Positions 50,405 through 57,623 of a DNA stretch of 64,000 nt are shown here, in pieces. Location: contig DISJ01000009.1 in assembly GCA_002421605.1 (NCBI GenBank), positions 63,130 to 127,129 on the forward strand. The letters run 5' to 3'. The DNA comes from Rhodobacteraceae bacterium UBA6213 (GTDB taxonomy: Bacteria > Pseudomonadota > Alphaproteobacteria > Rhodobacterales > Rhodobacteraceae). Each line of letters begins with the position of its first letter. Within the stretch, counting starts at the first letter, position 1. The notes under the pieces are model-generated. The model was not told where the DNA came from. It did no database searches and worked only from the letters and a program-made list of their open reading frames with translations. The position numbers and the translations under genes were made by a program.

Positions 50405-50749
50405 ATGATCGACTGGGGACGCGTGAGAGAACTGCACGATGAGATCGGAGATGAAAGTTTTACCGAAGTGTTTGAGCTGTTTTTAGAAGAGGTGGAGGCC
50501 GTTTTAGGGCACCTCGGCAATTGCATGGAAAAACTTGGAGACGACCTGCATTTTCTGAAAGGTTGCGCGTGGAACCTGGGGTTTACCGAATTTGGCGCCG
50601 TCTGTCAGAAAGGTGAGCGTCAGGTCGCCGGTGGACAAGCCGGCGAAGTGGACCTTGCGACGATCTTTGCCAATTATAGCGCCTCGAAAACGGCGTTTCT
50701 TGCGGGAGTCGGCGCGTATTGCAAAAGTTGCGGCGCGCGGACTTCCTAG
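50405..50749 (+). CDS. Histidine phosphotransfer (Hpt) domain protein
   Basis: This 114-residue single-domain protein carries the Hpt core L-H49-F-L-K-G-C-A-W-N-L-G-F (48-60), with H49 as the predicted phosphorylated residue in the standard H-x-L-K-G motif. It would shuttle phosphate between a hybrid histidine kinase and a response regulator. The ATG at 50405 is set by a GGAGG ribosome site six bases upstream. Its divergent neighbour is a receiver-phosphatase, a natural partner, though no kinase is in the window. The stop overlaps convergent ilvA by four bases. Confidence 0.85.
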   Translation: MIDWGRVRELHDEIGDESFTEVFELFLEEVEAVLGHLGNCMEKLGDDLHFLKGCAWNLGFTEFGAVCQKGERQVAGGQAGEVDLATIFANYSASKTAFLAGVGAYCKSCGARTS

Positions 50750-51993
50750 ACCAGAAATTCCGCCAGCGTGTCGTCATCGGTGATGTCGCGATAGTTGAAG
50801 CCAGCGGCGTCAAGCTGTGCGGTAAGCCGCGCAAAGCTTGAGGCTTGGCGGGTTTCGATACCAATCAGCACAGAACCAAAGTTGCGCGCCGATTTCTTCA
50901 GATATTCAAACCGGGCAATATCGTCGTCTGGGCCCAGAAGATTGAGAAACTCGCGCAAAGCGCCGGGGCGCTGCGGCATACGCAGGATAAAGTACTTCTT
51001 CAGCCCGGCATGGCGCTGTGCGCGTTCTTTTACCTCGGGTAGGCGCTCGAAATCGAAGTTGCCGCCCGAAGTGATGCAAACCAAAGTCTTGCCCGCGATT
51101 TCATTACTCAACTCTGGCAGTACATCCACCGAAAGTGCCCCTGCAGGCTCTAAAACGATGCCCTCGACGTTCAACATTTCGAGCATTGTAATGCAGATCC
51201 GGTCCTCGGGTGCCGCCAGCACCTGTTCGGAGCGCACCCAACCAAGCTTGGCAAAGGGCAGCGCACCCACCCGCGCCACCGCCGCGCCATCGACAAAACT
51301 GTTGACGTTTTTCAGCGTCACTGGTGCACCGGCCGCCACCGCCGCAGCAAAGCTGGCGCCGCCTGCGGGCTCGACAAAGCGAAAATCAACTGTCGGCGCG
51401 GCGGCGCGCAGATAGCTTGTAATCCCCGCCGCAAGGCCGCCACCGCCGACTGGTAGCACCACCAGATCGGGCGCCCGGCGAAGCTGGTCGAGTATTTCCA
51501 CTGCAATCGAGGCCTGGCCCTCGATCACATCGGCATCATCGAAGGGCGAAAGAAAATGCGCGCCAGCCTCGGTGCAATAACTTTGCGCCGCTGCGAGTGT
51601 CTGGTCGAAATAGTCGCCCGTCAGCACAATCTCGATAGCGTCACCACCGAAAATGCGAGTCTTGTCGATCTTTTGCTGCGGCGTCGTTACCGGCATGAAA
51701 ATGGTTCCGCGCACGTCAAAGTGGCGGCAGGCAAAGGCGACGCCCTGCGCGTGATTACCAGCACTGGCACAGACAAATCGCCCCTGCGTGGGATCTGCTG
51801 CACGCACTTTGCGCATGGCGTTGAAAGCGCCACGCAACTTGTAGCTGCGCACTGGCGCCAGATCTTCGCGCTTCAACCAGATATCGGCACCATAGCGCGC
51901 CGACAGATGATCGTTGCGTTGCAAGGGCGTCGGCTCGAACAGCGCGCGCAGCGCATGGGTGGCTGCAAGGGCAGCATCTTGAAAGGGTGTCAT
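50746..51993 (-). CDS. ilvA: Threonine ammonia-lyase (threonine dehydratase)
   Basis: IlvA is a PLP enzyme converting threonine to 2-oxobutanoate for isoleucine synthesis. The 415-residue protein has the PLP lysine in R-S-Y-K-L-R-G-A-F near 49-57, A-S-A-G-N-H-A-Q-G near 76-84 and the phosphate-binding G-G-G-G near 178. A C-terminal ACT-like regulatory part (about 325-410) is about 80 residues, shorter than the double ACT of E. coli IlvA. Allosteric control by isoleucine is therefore likely but may differ. It is divergent from argG. Confidence 0.95.
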   Translation of the reverse strand: MTPFQDAALAATHALRALFEPTPLQRNDHLSARYGADIWLKREDLAPVRSYKLRGAFNAMRKVRAADPTQGRFVCASAGNHAQGVAFACRHFDVRGTIFMPVTTPQQKIDKTRIFGGDAIEIVLTGDYFDQTLAAAQSYCTEAGAHFLSPFDDADVIEGQASIAVEILDQLRRAPDLVVLPVGGGGLAAGITSYLRAAAPTVDFRFVEPAGGASFAAAVAAGAPVTLKNVNSFVDGAAVARVGALPFAKLGWVRSEQVLAAPEDRICITMLEMLNVEGIVLEPAGALSVDVLPELSNEIAGKTLVCITSGGNFDFERLPEVKERAQRHAGLKKYFILRMPQRPGALREFLNLLGPDDDIARFEYLKKSARNFGSVLIGIETRQASSFARLTAQLDAAGFNYRDITDDDTLAEFLV

Positions 51994-52078
51994 GGCGCGC
52001 GACGCTAGCTGCGTGCAGCCCTTGTGGGAAGGGCGAAAACGCTCTAATCGAACGATAAACCTGATCCGGGAGAAAGCT

Positions 52079-53308
52079 ATGTCCGCACCAAAAAAAGTTG
52101 TACTTGCCTATTCGGGCGGCCTGGATACCTCGATCATCCTGAAATGGCTGCAAACCGAATACGGTTGCGAGGTGGTAACCTTCACCGCCGACCTCGGTCA
52201 GGGAGAAGAGTTGGAACCCGCCCGCAAGAAGGCACTACTGCTGGGCATCAAGGCGGAAAACATCCACATCGTCGATGTGCGCGAAGAATTCGTGCGCGAT
52301 TTTGTGTTTCCGATGTTCCGCGCCAACGCGCTTTATGAAGGGCTTTACCTTCTGGGCACCTCGATCGCACGGCCGTTGATTTCCAAGCATCTGGTGCGCA
52401 TCGCCGAGGAATGCGGTGCTGACGCTGTGGCGCATGGCGCCACCGGCAAGGGCAACGATCAGGTGCGTTTTGAACTTGCGGCCTATGCGCTCAACCCGTC
52501 GATCAGCGTTATCGCGCCGTGGCGCGAATGGAGCCTGACCAGCCGGACCAAGCTGCTTGAATTTGCCGAGGCGAACCAGATTCCCATCGCCAAGGACAAA
52601 CGCGGCGAAGCCCCGTTTTCGGTTGATGCTAACCTGCTTCACACCTCGTCAGAAGGCCGGGCGCTGGAAAACCCCGCAAACGAAGCGCCCGACTATGTCT
52701 ATCAGCGCACCGTCAACCCCGAAGACGCACCCGATGCACCCGAAATGGTGGAAATCACTTTCGAGCGCGGCGATGCGGTTGCGATCAACGGCGAAGCTAT
52801 GTCGCCAGCAACCATTCTGACCCGTTTGAACGAACTGGGCGGCAAACACGGGGTAGGCCGCCTTGATCTGGTCGAAAACCGCTTTGTGGGCATGAAATCA
52901 CGCGGTGTTTATGAAACCCCGGGCGGTACGATCCTGCTTGAGGCGCATCGTGGCATCGAGCAGATCACACTCGATGCGGGTGCCGGGCATCTGAAAGATT
53001 CGATCATGCCGCGCTATGCGGAACTGATCTACAACGGCTTTTGGTATTCGCCCGAGCGTGAAATGCTGCAAGCCTTGATCGACAAGAGCCAGGAGCACGT
53101 AACCGGCACCGTGCGGATGAAACTTTACAAAGGCTCTGCGCGCACCGTGGCACGCTGGTCTGAACATTCGCTCTACTCCGAGGCGCATGTAACGTTCGAG
53201 GACGATGCCGGCGCATACGATCAGAAAGATGCTGCAGGCTTCATTCACCTTAACGCACTGCGGCTAAAGCTGATTGCCACCCGCAACGCCCGCGTGGCGC
53301 GCAAATGA
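52079..53308 (+). CDS. argG: Argininosuccinate synthase
   Basis: ArgG joins citrulline and aspartate with ATP in arginine synthesis. The 409-residue protein has the ATP loop A-Y-S-G-G-L-D-T-S near 10-18, G-A-T-G-K-G-N-D-Q near 118-126 and Y-E-T-P-G-G-T near 278-284, all typical. The ATG at 52079 is preceded by GGGAG (52068-52072), and the longer frame is rejected. The stop overlaps mogA by ATGA, giving an unexpected pairing of arginine synthesis with molybdenum cofactor synthesis in one transcript. Confidence 0.97.
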   Translation: MSAPKKVVLAYSGGLDTSIILKWLQTEYGCEVVTFTADLGQGEELEPARKKALLLGIKAENIHIVDVREEFVRDFVFPMFRANALYEGLYLLGTSIARPLISKHLVRIAEECGADAVAHGATGKGNDQVRFELAAYALNPSISVIAPWREWSLTSRTKLLEFAEANQIPIAKDKRGEAPFSVDANLLHTSSEGRALENPANEAPDYVYQRTVNPEDAPDAPEMVEITFERGDAVAINGEAMSPATILTRLNELGGKHGVGRLDLVENRFVGMKSRGVYETPGGTILLEAHRGIEQITLDAGAGHLKDSIMPRYAELIYNGFWYSPEREMLQALIDKSQEHVTGTVRMKLYKGSARTVARWSEHSLYSEAHVTFEDDAGAYDQKDAAGFIHLNALRLKLIATRNARVARK

Positions 53309-53829
53309 GCGCGCGCGTCGCAATTGTTACGGTGTCCGACCGCGCGTCGCGTGGCGAATATGAAGACAAGGGTGGCCCGGCCTGCGAAGCATGGCTCAGG
53401 GGCGTAATCACCTCGCCCCTGACCGTCACGCGTGACATCATCCCTGACGGGCGCGATAGCGTTGCCACCACGTTGCGCCGCCTTGTGGCCGAGGGTGCTG
53501 ACCTGATTCTTGTCACCGGCGGAACCGGCCCCTCGCCGCGCGATCTTACGCCAGAAGGTGCCGGCGAGGTGATTGAAAAATCGCTCGATGGTTTTGGCGA
53601 AGAAATGCGCCGCGCCAGCCTGCGCGAAGTGCCCACTGCCATACTTTCGCGCCAAAGCGCAGGCATCGCGGGCAAAAGCCTGATTATCACGCTTCCAGGC
53701 AAGCCCGCCGCAATCGCCACCTGCCTTGATGCAGTGTTTGCCGCCGTGCCCTATTGCCTAGATCTGATCGGCGCTGCGCGTATCGAAACGGATCCCGCCC
53801 GCGTCTTGGCTTTTCGACCCAAGACCTAG
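53305..53829 (+). CDS. mogA: Molybdopterin adenylyltransferase
   Basis: This 174-residue MogA/MoaB-family protein adenylates molybdopterin before molybdenum insertion. Motifs are V-S-D-R-A-S-R-G near 10-17, V-T-G-G-T-G-P-S-P-R-D near 69-79 and T-L-P-G-K-P-A-A-I near 128-136. MogA and MoaB are hard to tell apart by sequence, so the symbol is approximate. It starts within the argG stop. Together with moaD, moaE and fdhD it supplies the cofactor for formate dehydrogenase. Confidence 0.88.
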   Translation: MSARVAIVTVSDRASRGEYEDKGGPACEAWLRGVITSPLTVTRDIIPDGRDSVATTLRRLVAEGADLILVTGGTGPSPRDLTPEGAGEVIEKSLDGFGEEMRRASLREVPTAILSRQSAGIAGKSLIITLPGKPAAIATCLDAVFAAVPYCLDLIGAARIETDPARVLAFRPKT

Positions 53830-53894
53830 GCTTTTTCACTGCCAAAGGGCCAGAGAGCGCAAATAGGTCCTTGCCAAAAGCGACAGGCGGTCAC

Positions 53895-54926
53895 CTAGGC
53901 CTTGCGGATCGTATCGCCAAACTGCAGCACCGGCTTCAGCTCTACAATCTCGCCCCCGACCAGCCCGGCATGGCTGCGCCCGGCAATGATCTGCGCGGCA
54001 CGGATACCGATTTCGTGGCGACACGCATCCATCGTTGCCAGCCTGCGCGGCAGGCCTTCAAGCAGATCGACACCGTTGAAACCCGCTAGACCCAGTTTGC
54101 CCGGCACGTCGTATCCGTTTTCAAGGCACCACAAAAGCCCGCCCGCGCCAATCATGTCATTAGAATAGTATAGGAAATCGACTTCCGGGTGGCGTTTCAA
54201 AAGGGCCATTGTCATTTCACGGCCCTTCACCAGCGCCGAACCGCCCGAATAGTAAACCGAATCGACCAGCTCTAACCCCTCGGCGGCGAGCCCCTCTACG
54301 AATCCTTCAAGGCGTTTGCGCGCGCGGTGGTCGTCGGGCATCTTGGTGCCAAGAAAACCGATCTTGCGATACCCTGCGGCGACAATGGCATCGGCCATCT
54401 CGCGCCCGGCGCGCCTGTGCGAGATGCCCACGACCGAATCAACATGCGGCCCATCGACATCCATGATCTCGACAATCGGAATACCGGCGTTTTTCAGCAT
54501 GGTACGCGCTGCAGGCGAATGTTCGAGTCCGGCGATGATTACACCCGAAGGCCGCCATGAAAGCATCTCATAGAGAATCGATTCTTCGCGCTTGGCGGAA
54601 TATTTCGTTACCCCCACCACGGGCTGCAGCCCGGTGTCTTCGAGTTCCTCGGAAATCCCGCCCAACACATCGGGAAACACCAGATTCGAAAGCGAAGGAA
54701 TGATGACGGCGACCAGATTGACACGCTGGCTGGCCAAGGCGCCGGCGATCTTGTTGGGCACGTAGCCAAGGCGCTGCGCTGCTTCCAACACCTTCTCGCG
54801 CGTCGCCGCCGAAACGTCACCACGGTTGCGCAGCACGCGGCTGACGGTCATTTCCGAAACCCCCGAGGCTTCGGAAACATCGCGCAACGTCAGAGTTCTG
54901 CGGGGTACGAGCGGGGTATGGGTCAC
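53895..54926 (-). CDS. LacI family transcriptional regulator
   Basis: This 343-residue sugar-type repressor has an N-terminal helix-turn-helix (L-R-D-V-S-E-A-S-G-V-S-E-M-T-V-S-R-V-L, about 13-31), a hinge helix N-K-I-A-G-A-L-A near 57, and a periplasmic-binding-protein-like effector domain (about 66-330). It is closest to the GntR/gluconate or sugar-acid branch by the form of the hinge and D-V-L-G-G-I-S-E. The GTG at 54926 with AAAGG upstream is chosen; an ATG at 54959 and a TTG at 54980 are alternatives. No sugar operon is adjacent, so its targets lie elsewhere. Confidence 0.87.
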   Translation of the reverse strand: MTHTPLVPRRTLTLRDVSEASGVSEMTVSRVLRNRGDVSAATREKVLEAAQRLGYVPNKIAGALASQRVNLVAVIIPSLSNLVFPDVLGGISEELEDTGLQPVVGVTKYSAKREESILYEMLSWRPSGVIIAGLEHSPAARTMLKNAGIPIVEIMDVDGPHVDSVVGISHRRAGREMADAIVAAGYRKIGFLGTKMPDDHRARKRLEGFVEGLAAEGLELVDSVYYSGGSALVKGREMTMALLKRHPEVDFLYYSNDMIGAGGLLWCLENGYDVPGKLGLAGFNGVDLLEGLPRRLATMDACRHEIGIRAAQIIAGRSHAGLVGGEIVELKPVLQFGDTIRKA

Positions 54927-55097
54927 GCAACAAACCTTTCGCTTGGGGGGCCACCCCATGCTTAGCGCCAAATCTTTCAACAGCGCAAGTATCTGGAACC
55001 GGCCATGTTTTCGCTAACAGGTAAAGAAAGCCATGATAGCGGCAATTCAACGCAATTTTCTTGCGACGTCAAATCGATCGCATGCCCCCCTGATGGC

Positions 55098-55126
55098 TTG
55101 CACGGGGCGCCAATTGCCCGCATTAA
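55098..55126 (+). promoter_or_regulatory. Candidate promoter of tRNA-Arg
   Basis: TTGCAC (55098-55103) and CATTAA (55121-55126) are 17 bases apart and end 9 bases before the mature tRNA 5' end. The position is good, but the -10 match is only three of six, so this is tentative. Confidence 0.35.
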
Positions 55127-55135
55127 GGCAGCGTT

Positions 55136-55211
55136 GGCCCCGTAGCTCAGGGGATAGAGCGGCCGCCTCCTAAGCGGCAGGTCGATGGTTCGAATCCATC
55201 CGGGGTCACCA
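55136..55211 (+). tRNA. tRNA-Arg (anticodon CCT)
   Basis: This 76-base gene folds as a full cloverleaf. The acceptor GGCCCCG pairs with CGGGGTC (one G-U pair), and the D arm is GCTC/GAGC. The anticodon stem GCCGC/GCGGC holds the loop CTCCTAA with anticodon CCT. The T arm is GATGG-TTCGAAT-CCATC, the discriminator is A, and CCA is encoded at 55209-55211. It reads the AGG codon, which is rarely used in such GC-rich genomes. No integrase or direct repeat indicates an inserted element here. Confidence 0.95.
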
Positions 55212-55219
55212 ATTCGCCA

Positions 55220-55924
55220 TCAGGTCATGCGGATCGCGGCTTTATCGACGGCCAGCATATAGCCCTTGCGCGTGATGTTGCGCACCAAAAGCTCGGCTAC
55301 CAACTGGTTGCCCAACGCATCACGCAGCCGCTTGATGCGCGTGGCCCCCGCCGATTCGTCGCAATCGACAGCGTTGCGGCCAGAAATGACCGCCTCGATC
55401 TCGGCACCCGAAAGTACGTCGTCATCCATCCGCGCTTCAGCCAGAACGGCCAATGTCTCGATTGCTGCCGGGGTCAACGTAAAGGCCATGTTGTTCAGAA
55501 TCACTGCATTCTCGGCGCGCGCAATGGTCAGGCTTCTCACTTCGATGCCCGCCCTCTCGATCTCGCCCATGCGCCGGTTGAGCGCGACAATCATCAGCAG
55601 AAACACTAACGCCGCAATCAGCAAAGCGGCCGCAAAAAGCAGCAGGATGAAGATGATGACTCGGTAGCTTGACAGCACTTCCGAAAATGAGGTTCCAGAT
55701 TGCGCCAGCACTTCCAGCAGGCGCAGCTCACCCGCGCCGGTCAGGGCATCGTTTTCCATGAAGATGCGCTCGACTCGCGCGTTGAAGGCGTTGGCATCTG
55801 GCAGGGCAACAAACAGGCCTATAGCCGCCGCGGCCAAAGTGACCACGATGGCACCGATGCCCCAGACCACCGCGCGGCCACCGCTGCGCAGGCTGTCAGT
55901 AGCGGAGGAAATATGCTCCGGCAC
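55220..55924 (-). CDS. Membrane-anchored protein with C-terminal OmpR-type winged helix
   Basis: This 234-residue protein has two membrane helices (about 18-41 and 88-115) enclosing a short, probably periplasmic, segment (42-87). A cytosolic C-terminal winged-helix domain follows (about 140-228). The R-I-K-R-L-R-D-A-L-G helix (197-206) and N-I-T-R-K-G-Y-M-L wing (216-224) are like OmpR-type DNA-binding domains. ToxR/CadC proteins carry this domain at the N-terminus, so the order here is reversed. The GTG at 55924 has AAGGA six bases upstream. It overlaps the small secreted-protein gene upstream by 29 bases, implying coupled expression. Confidence 0.72.
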   Translation of the reverse strand: MPEHISSATDSLRSGGRAVVWGIGAIVVTLAAAAIGLFVALPDANAFNARVERIFMENDALTGAGELRLLEVLAQSGTSFSEVLSSYRVIIFILLLFAAALLIAALVFLLMIVALNRRMGEIERAGIEVRSLTIARAENAVILNNMAFTLTPAAIETLAVLAEARMDDDVLSGAEIEAVISGRNAVDCDESAGATRIKRLRDALGNQLVAELLVRNITRKGYMLAVDKAAIRMT

Positions 55925-56180
55925 TCTCTTTCCTTTGATCCAGACCTTCGGGGCCAAAGATGGAGAGAATGTTGAGCAGCGTCCAGCCGTTTTGCGCCAG
56001 ACGCGGCCCCAATGCCGCTGCGGCGGCGCTGGTAGAGCCGCAGGCGGCATCCGGCAGCTCTGCCACGCCATATTGCAGGCGAAGCGGTTCGTCGCGCTTT
56101 GCCTTGTAATCGGCGTAGCAGGCGGCGTTGGCGGGGCTGACGGCAAGCGCCAGCAAAAGGGCAAGGATGCGCGTTTTCAT
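55896..56180 (-). CDS. Small secreted cysteine-containing protein, partner of the membrane winged-helix gene
   Basis: This 94-residue product has a Sec signal peptide (about 1-19, ending A-N-A). The mature part contains two cysteines, A-C-Y-A-D-Y-K-A-K near the start and D-A-A-C-G near 46, which may form a disulfide. A conserved-looking tail reads S-A-G-A-Y-F-L-R-Y. I recall similar proteins in Rhodobacteraceae without known function. The ATG at 56180 is chosen for the signal peptide. It overlaps the winged-helix gene by 29 bases in another frame; a ligand or sensor partnership across the membrane is an inference. Confidence 0.68.
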   Translation of the reverse strand: MKTRILALLLALAVSPANAACYADYKAKRDEPLRLQYGVAELPDAACGSTSAAAAALGPRLAQNGWTLLNILSIFGPEGLDQRKESAGAYFLRY

Positions 56181-56350
56181 GGCCCCAGAATGCGCCAGAG
56201 CGGGGCTGCTATACAATAGCAACGATGCCCCGCACGAGCGCTAGCCGATAGCAGGCGGGTGATATTGCTTGGCAGAGCGGGGCGGCGCGATTGTTCTCGC
56301 ATCGCAACCGGCGCTGCCTGCCAGTCGCCCCTGAAAAGGAACCGCACATA

Positions 56351-56791
56351 ATGAAACGCCTGATCGCCCTGACCACCGCCGCCGCTTTTGCACTGACCGC
56401 TGCCACCGCAACCCCTGCCGCCGCATGGGGTAAAAGCGAACAGCAGGCTTTAGGCGCAATCCTCGGGATCGCCATTCTCGGCACCATTCTCAATCAGGCA
56501 AGCAACGGCAGCGCGCAGCCGGCGCCGCGCCCTTCCTACACTCCGTCGCGGCCGCCCCGCGATAACCGCTGGGAAGAGCGCACCACCTGGCTTCCAGCTT
56601 CGTGCGTGCGCTCGGTGCGGCTCAACTCGGGCTCTCGCGATGTGATATCCGCGCAATGCCTTCGTGACGAAGGCGTGAGCGCGCGCCTGCCTTCTAGCTG
56701 CGCCTTTGATATTCGCACCGACTGGGGCACCCAGCGCGTCTATGGCACCAGTTGCTTGGCCGACTCCGGTTTCCGGGTCTCGCGCCGTTAA
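56351..56791 (+). CDS. Secreted protein with four cysteines, unknown function
   Basis: This 146-residue protein has a Sec signal peptide (about 1-26, ending A-A-A-W) and a hydrophobic stretch near 35-48. A Pro/Arg-rich linker (about 56-72) is followed by a C-terminal domain with four cysteines (S-C-V, Q-C-L, S-C-A, S-C-L) that could form two disulfides. The ATG at 56351 is preceded by AAAAGGAA. A strong terminator follows 47 bases after the stop, so it is a single-gene unit. I do not recognise a named family. Confidence 0.7.
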   Translation: MKRLIALTTAAAFALTAATATPAAAWGKSEQQALGAILGIAILGTILNQASNGSAQPAPRPSYTPSRPPRDNRWEERTTWLPASCVRSVRLNSGSRDVISAQCLRDEGVSARLPSSCAFDIRTDWGTQRVYGTSCLADSGFRVSRR

Positions 56792-56838
56792 TGGTTTTTT
56801 CGCCGCGTGTTGTGCGTGTTGTGCCTGCGGCGGGCAAT

Positions 56839-56865
56839 GGCGGGGGCTTCGGCCCCCGCCTTTTT
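56839..56865 (+). terminator. Rho-independent terminator with UUCG tetraloop
   Basis: GGCGGGGGC (56839-56847) pairs exactly with GCCCCCGCC (56852-56860) around TTCG, followed by TTTTT (56861-56865). This is a textbook strong terminator, ending transcription of the secreted cysteine-protein gene 38 bases before rnhB begins. Confidence 0.92.
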
Positions 56866-56902
56866 CGTTGCGCTCGCCGTTGCGTTACCGCCTAATGGAG
56901 GC

Positions 56903-57538
56903 ATGAAGCCCGCCCCCGATCTTGTCTTTGAAACTGCAGCCCTTGCTCGTGGCTTCACCCGTATTGCCGGGGTTGACGAAGTTGGCCGAGGGCCGCTGGC
57001 AGGCCCGGTTACAGCCGCGGCAGTGGTGCTGGACCTCAATTGCATTCCCGTCGGGTTGAACGACAGCAAAGTCTTGACCGCCGCGCAACGCAACGCGCTT
57101 GCCGCCGCAATTCTGGCAAGTGCCGATTGCGCGGTGGCCCATGCCAGCGTCGAAGAAATCGACAGTATCAACATTTTGCAAGCGTCACATCTGGCGATGC
57201 GGCGCGCGCTTGCAGCGCTCGCCCTGCCCGCGGACCATGCCTTGATCGACGGCAATCGGATGCCGCGCGACATGACGCTTAGCGGCGAATGTATCGTTCG
57301 CGGCGACGCATACAGCCTCTCAATCGCCGCCGCTTCAATCATTGCCAAAGTGGCGCGCGATGCGCTGATGGTGGATTTAGCGCAACAGCACCCCGGCTAT
57401 GGCTGGCACAAAAACGCAGGTTACCCCACGCCCGACCACCTCGCGGCGCTGAAAAATCTGGGCGTGACCCCTTACCATAGGCGTTCGTTCCGACCCGTGC
57501 ACAACATCTTGTATCAAGATGTTTCTCTAACCCCTTGA
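56903..57538 (+). CDS. rnhB: Ribonuclease HII
   Basis: RnhB cuts RNA in RNA-DNA hybrids and removes single misincorporated ribonucleotides. The 211-residue protein has the catalytic motif G-V-D-E-V-G-R-G-P-L-A-G near 20-31, further acidic residues in L-I-D-G-N near 115-119, and D-A-Y-S-L-S-I-A-A-A-S-I near 136. The ATG at 56903 fits family length, but the ribosome site is poor (GGAGG only one base away). The upstream terminator at 56839-56865 implies a start or promoter in the 37 bases between, or read-through. The stop overlaps a GANTC site leading into ccrM. Confidence 0.95.
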   Translation: MKPAPDLVFETAALARGFTRIAGVDEVGRGPLAGPVTAAAVVLDLNCIPVGLNDSKVLTAAQRNALAAAILASADCAVAHASVEEIDSINILQASHLAMRRALAALALPADHALIDGNRMPRDMTLSGECIVRGDAYSLSIAAASIIAKVARDALMVDLAQQHPGYGWHKNAGYPTPDHLAALKNLGVTPYHRRSFRPVHNILYQDVSLTP

Positions 57539-57579
57539 TTCAAAAAGAGTTTGACGACGAATCGCCTTTGACTCATTCT
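57537..57579 (+). promoter_or_regulatory. ccrM promoter region with three GANTC sites
   Basis: GATTC (57537-57541), GAATC (57559-57563) and GACTC (57570-57574) occur within 38 bases. They surround a candidate promoter, TTGACG (57551-57556) and CATTCT (57574-57579) with 17-base spacing. One site lies in the spacer and one touches the -10 hexamer. GANTC is the target of the methyltransferase encoded just downstream. Methylation-dependent autoregulation of ccrM is established in Caulobacter, and this layout fits it. Confidence 0.7.
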
Positions 57580-57623
57580 GTCCCAAAGAAAACGGCACTA
57601 AATGCCGGGGACAGAGGCAGCAG

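Noticed and set aside
55136..55211. tRNA-Arg as an attachment site for an integrated element
   Set aside because: No integrase, no direct repeat of the tRNA 3' end and no shift in gene content follow it; neighbours look like ordinary core and family genes.
56788..57348. 186-residue minus-strand reading frame opposite rnhB
   Set aside because: It is the mirror of rnhB coding sequence in GC-rich DNA; the plus strand encodes all RNase HII motifs.
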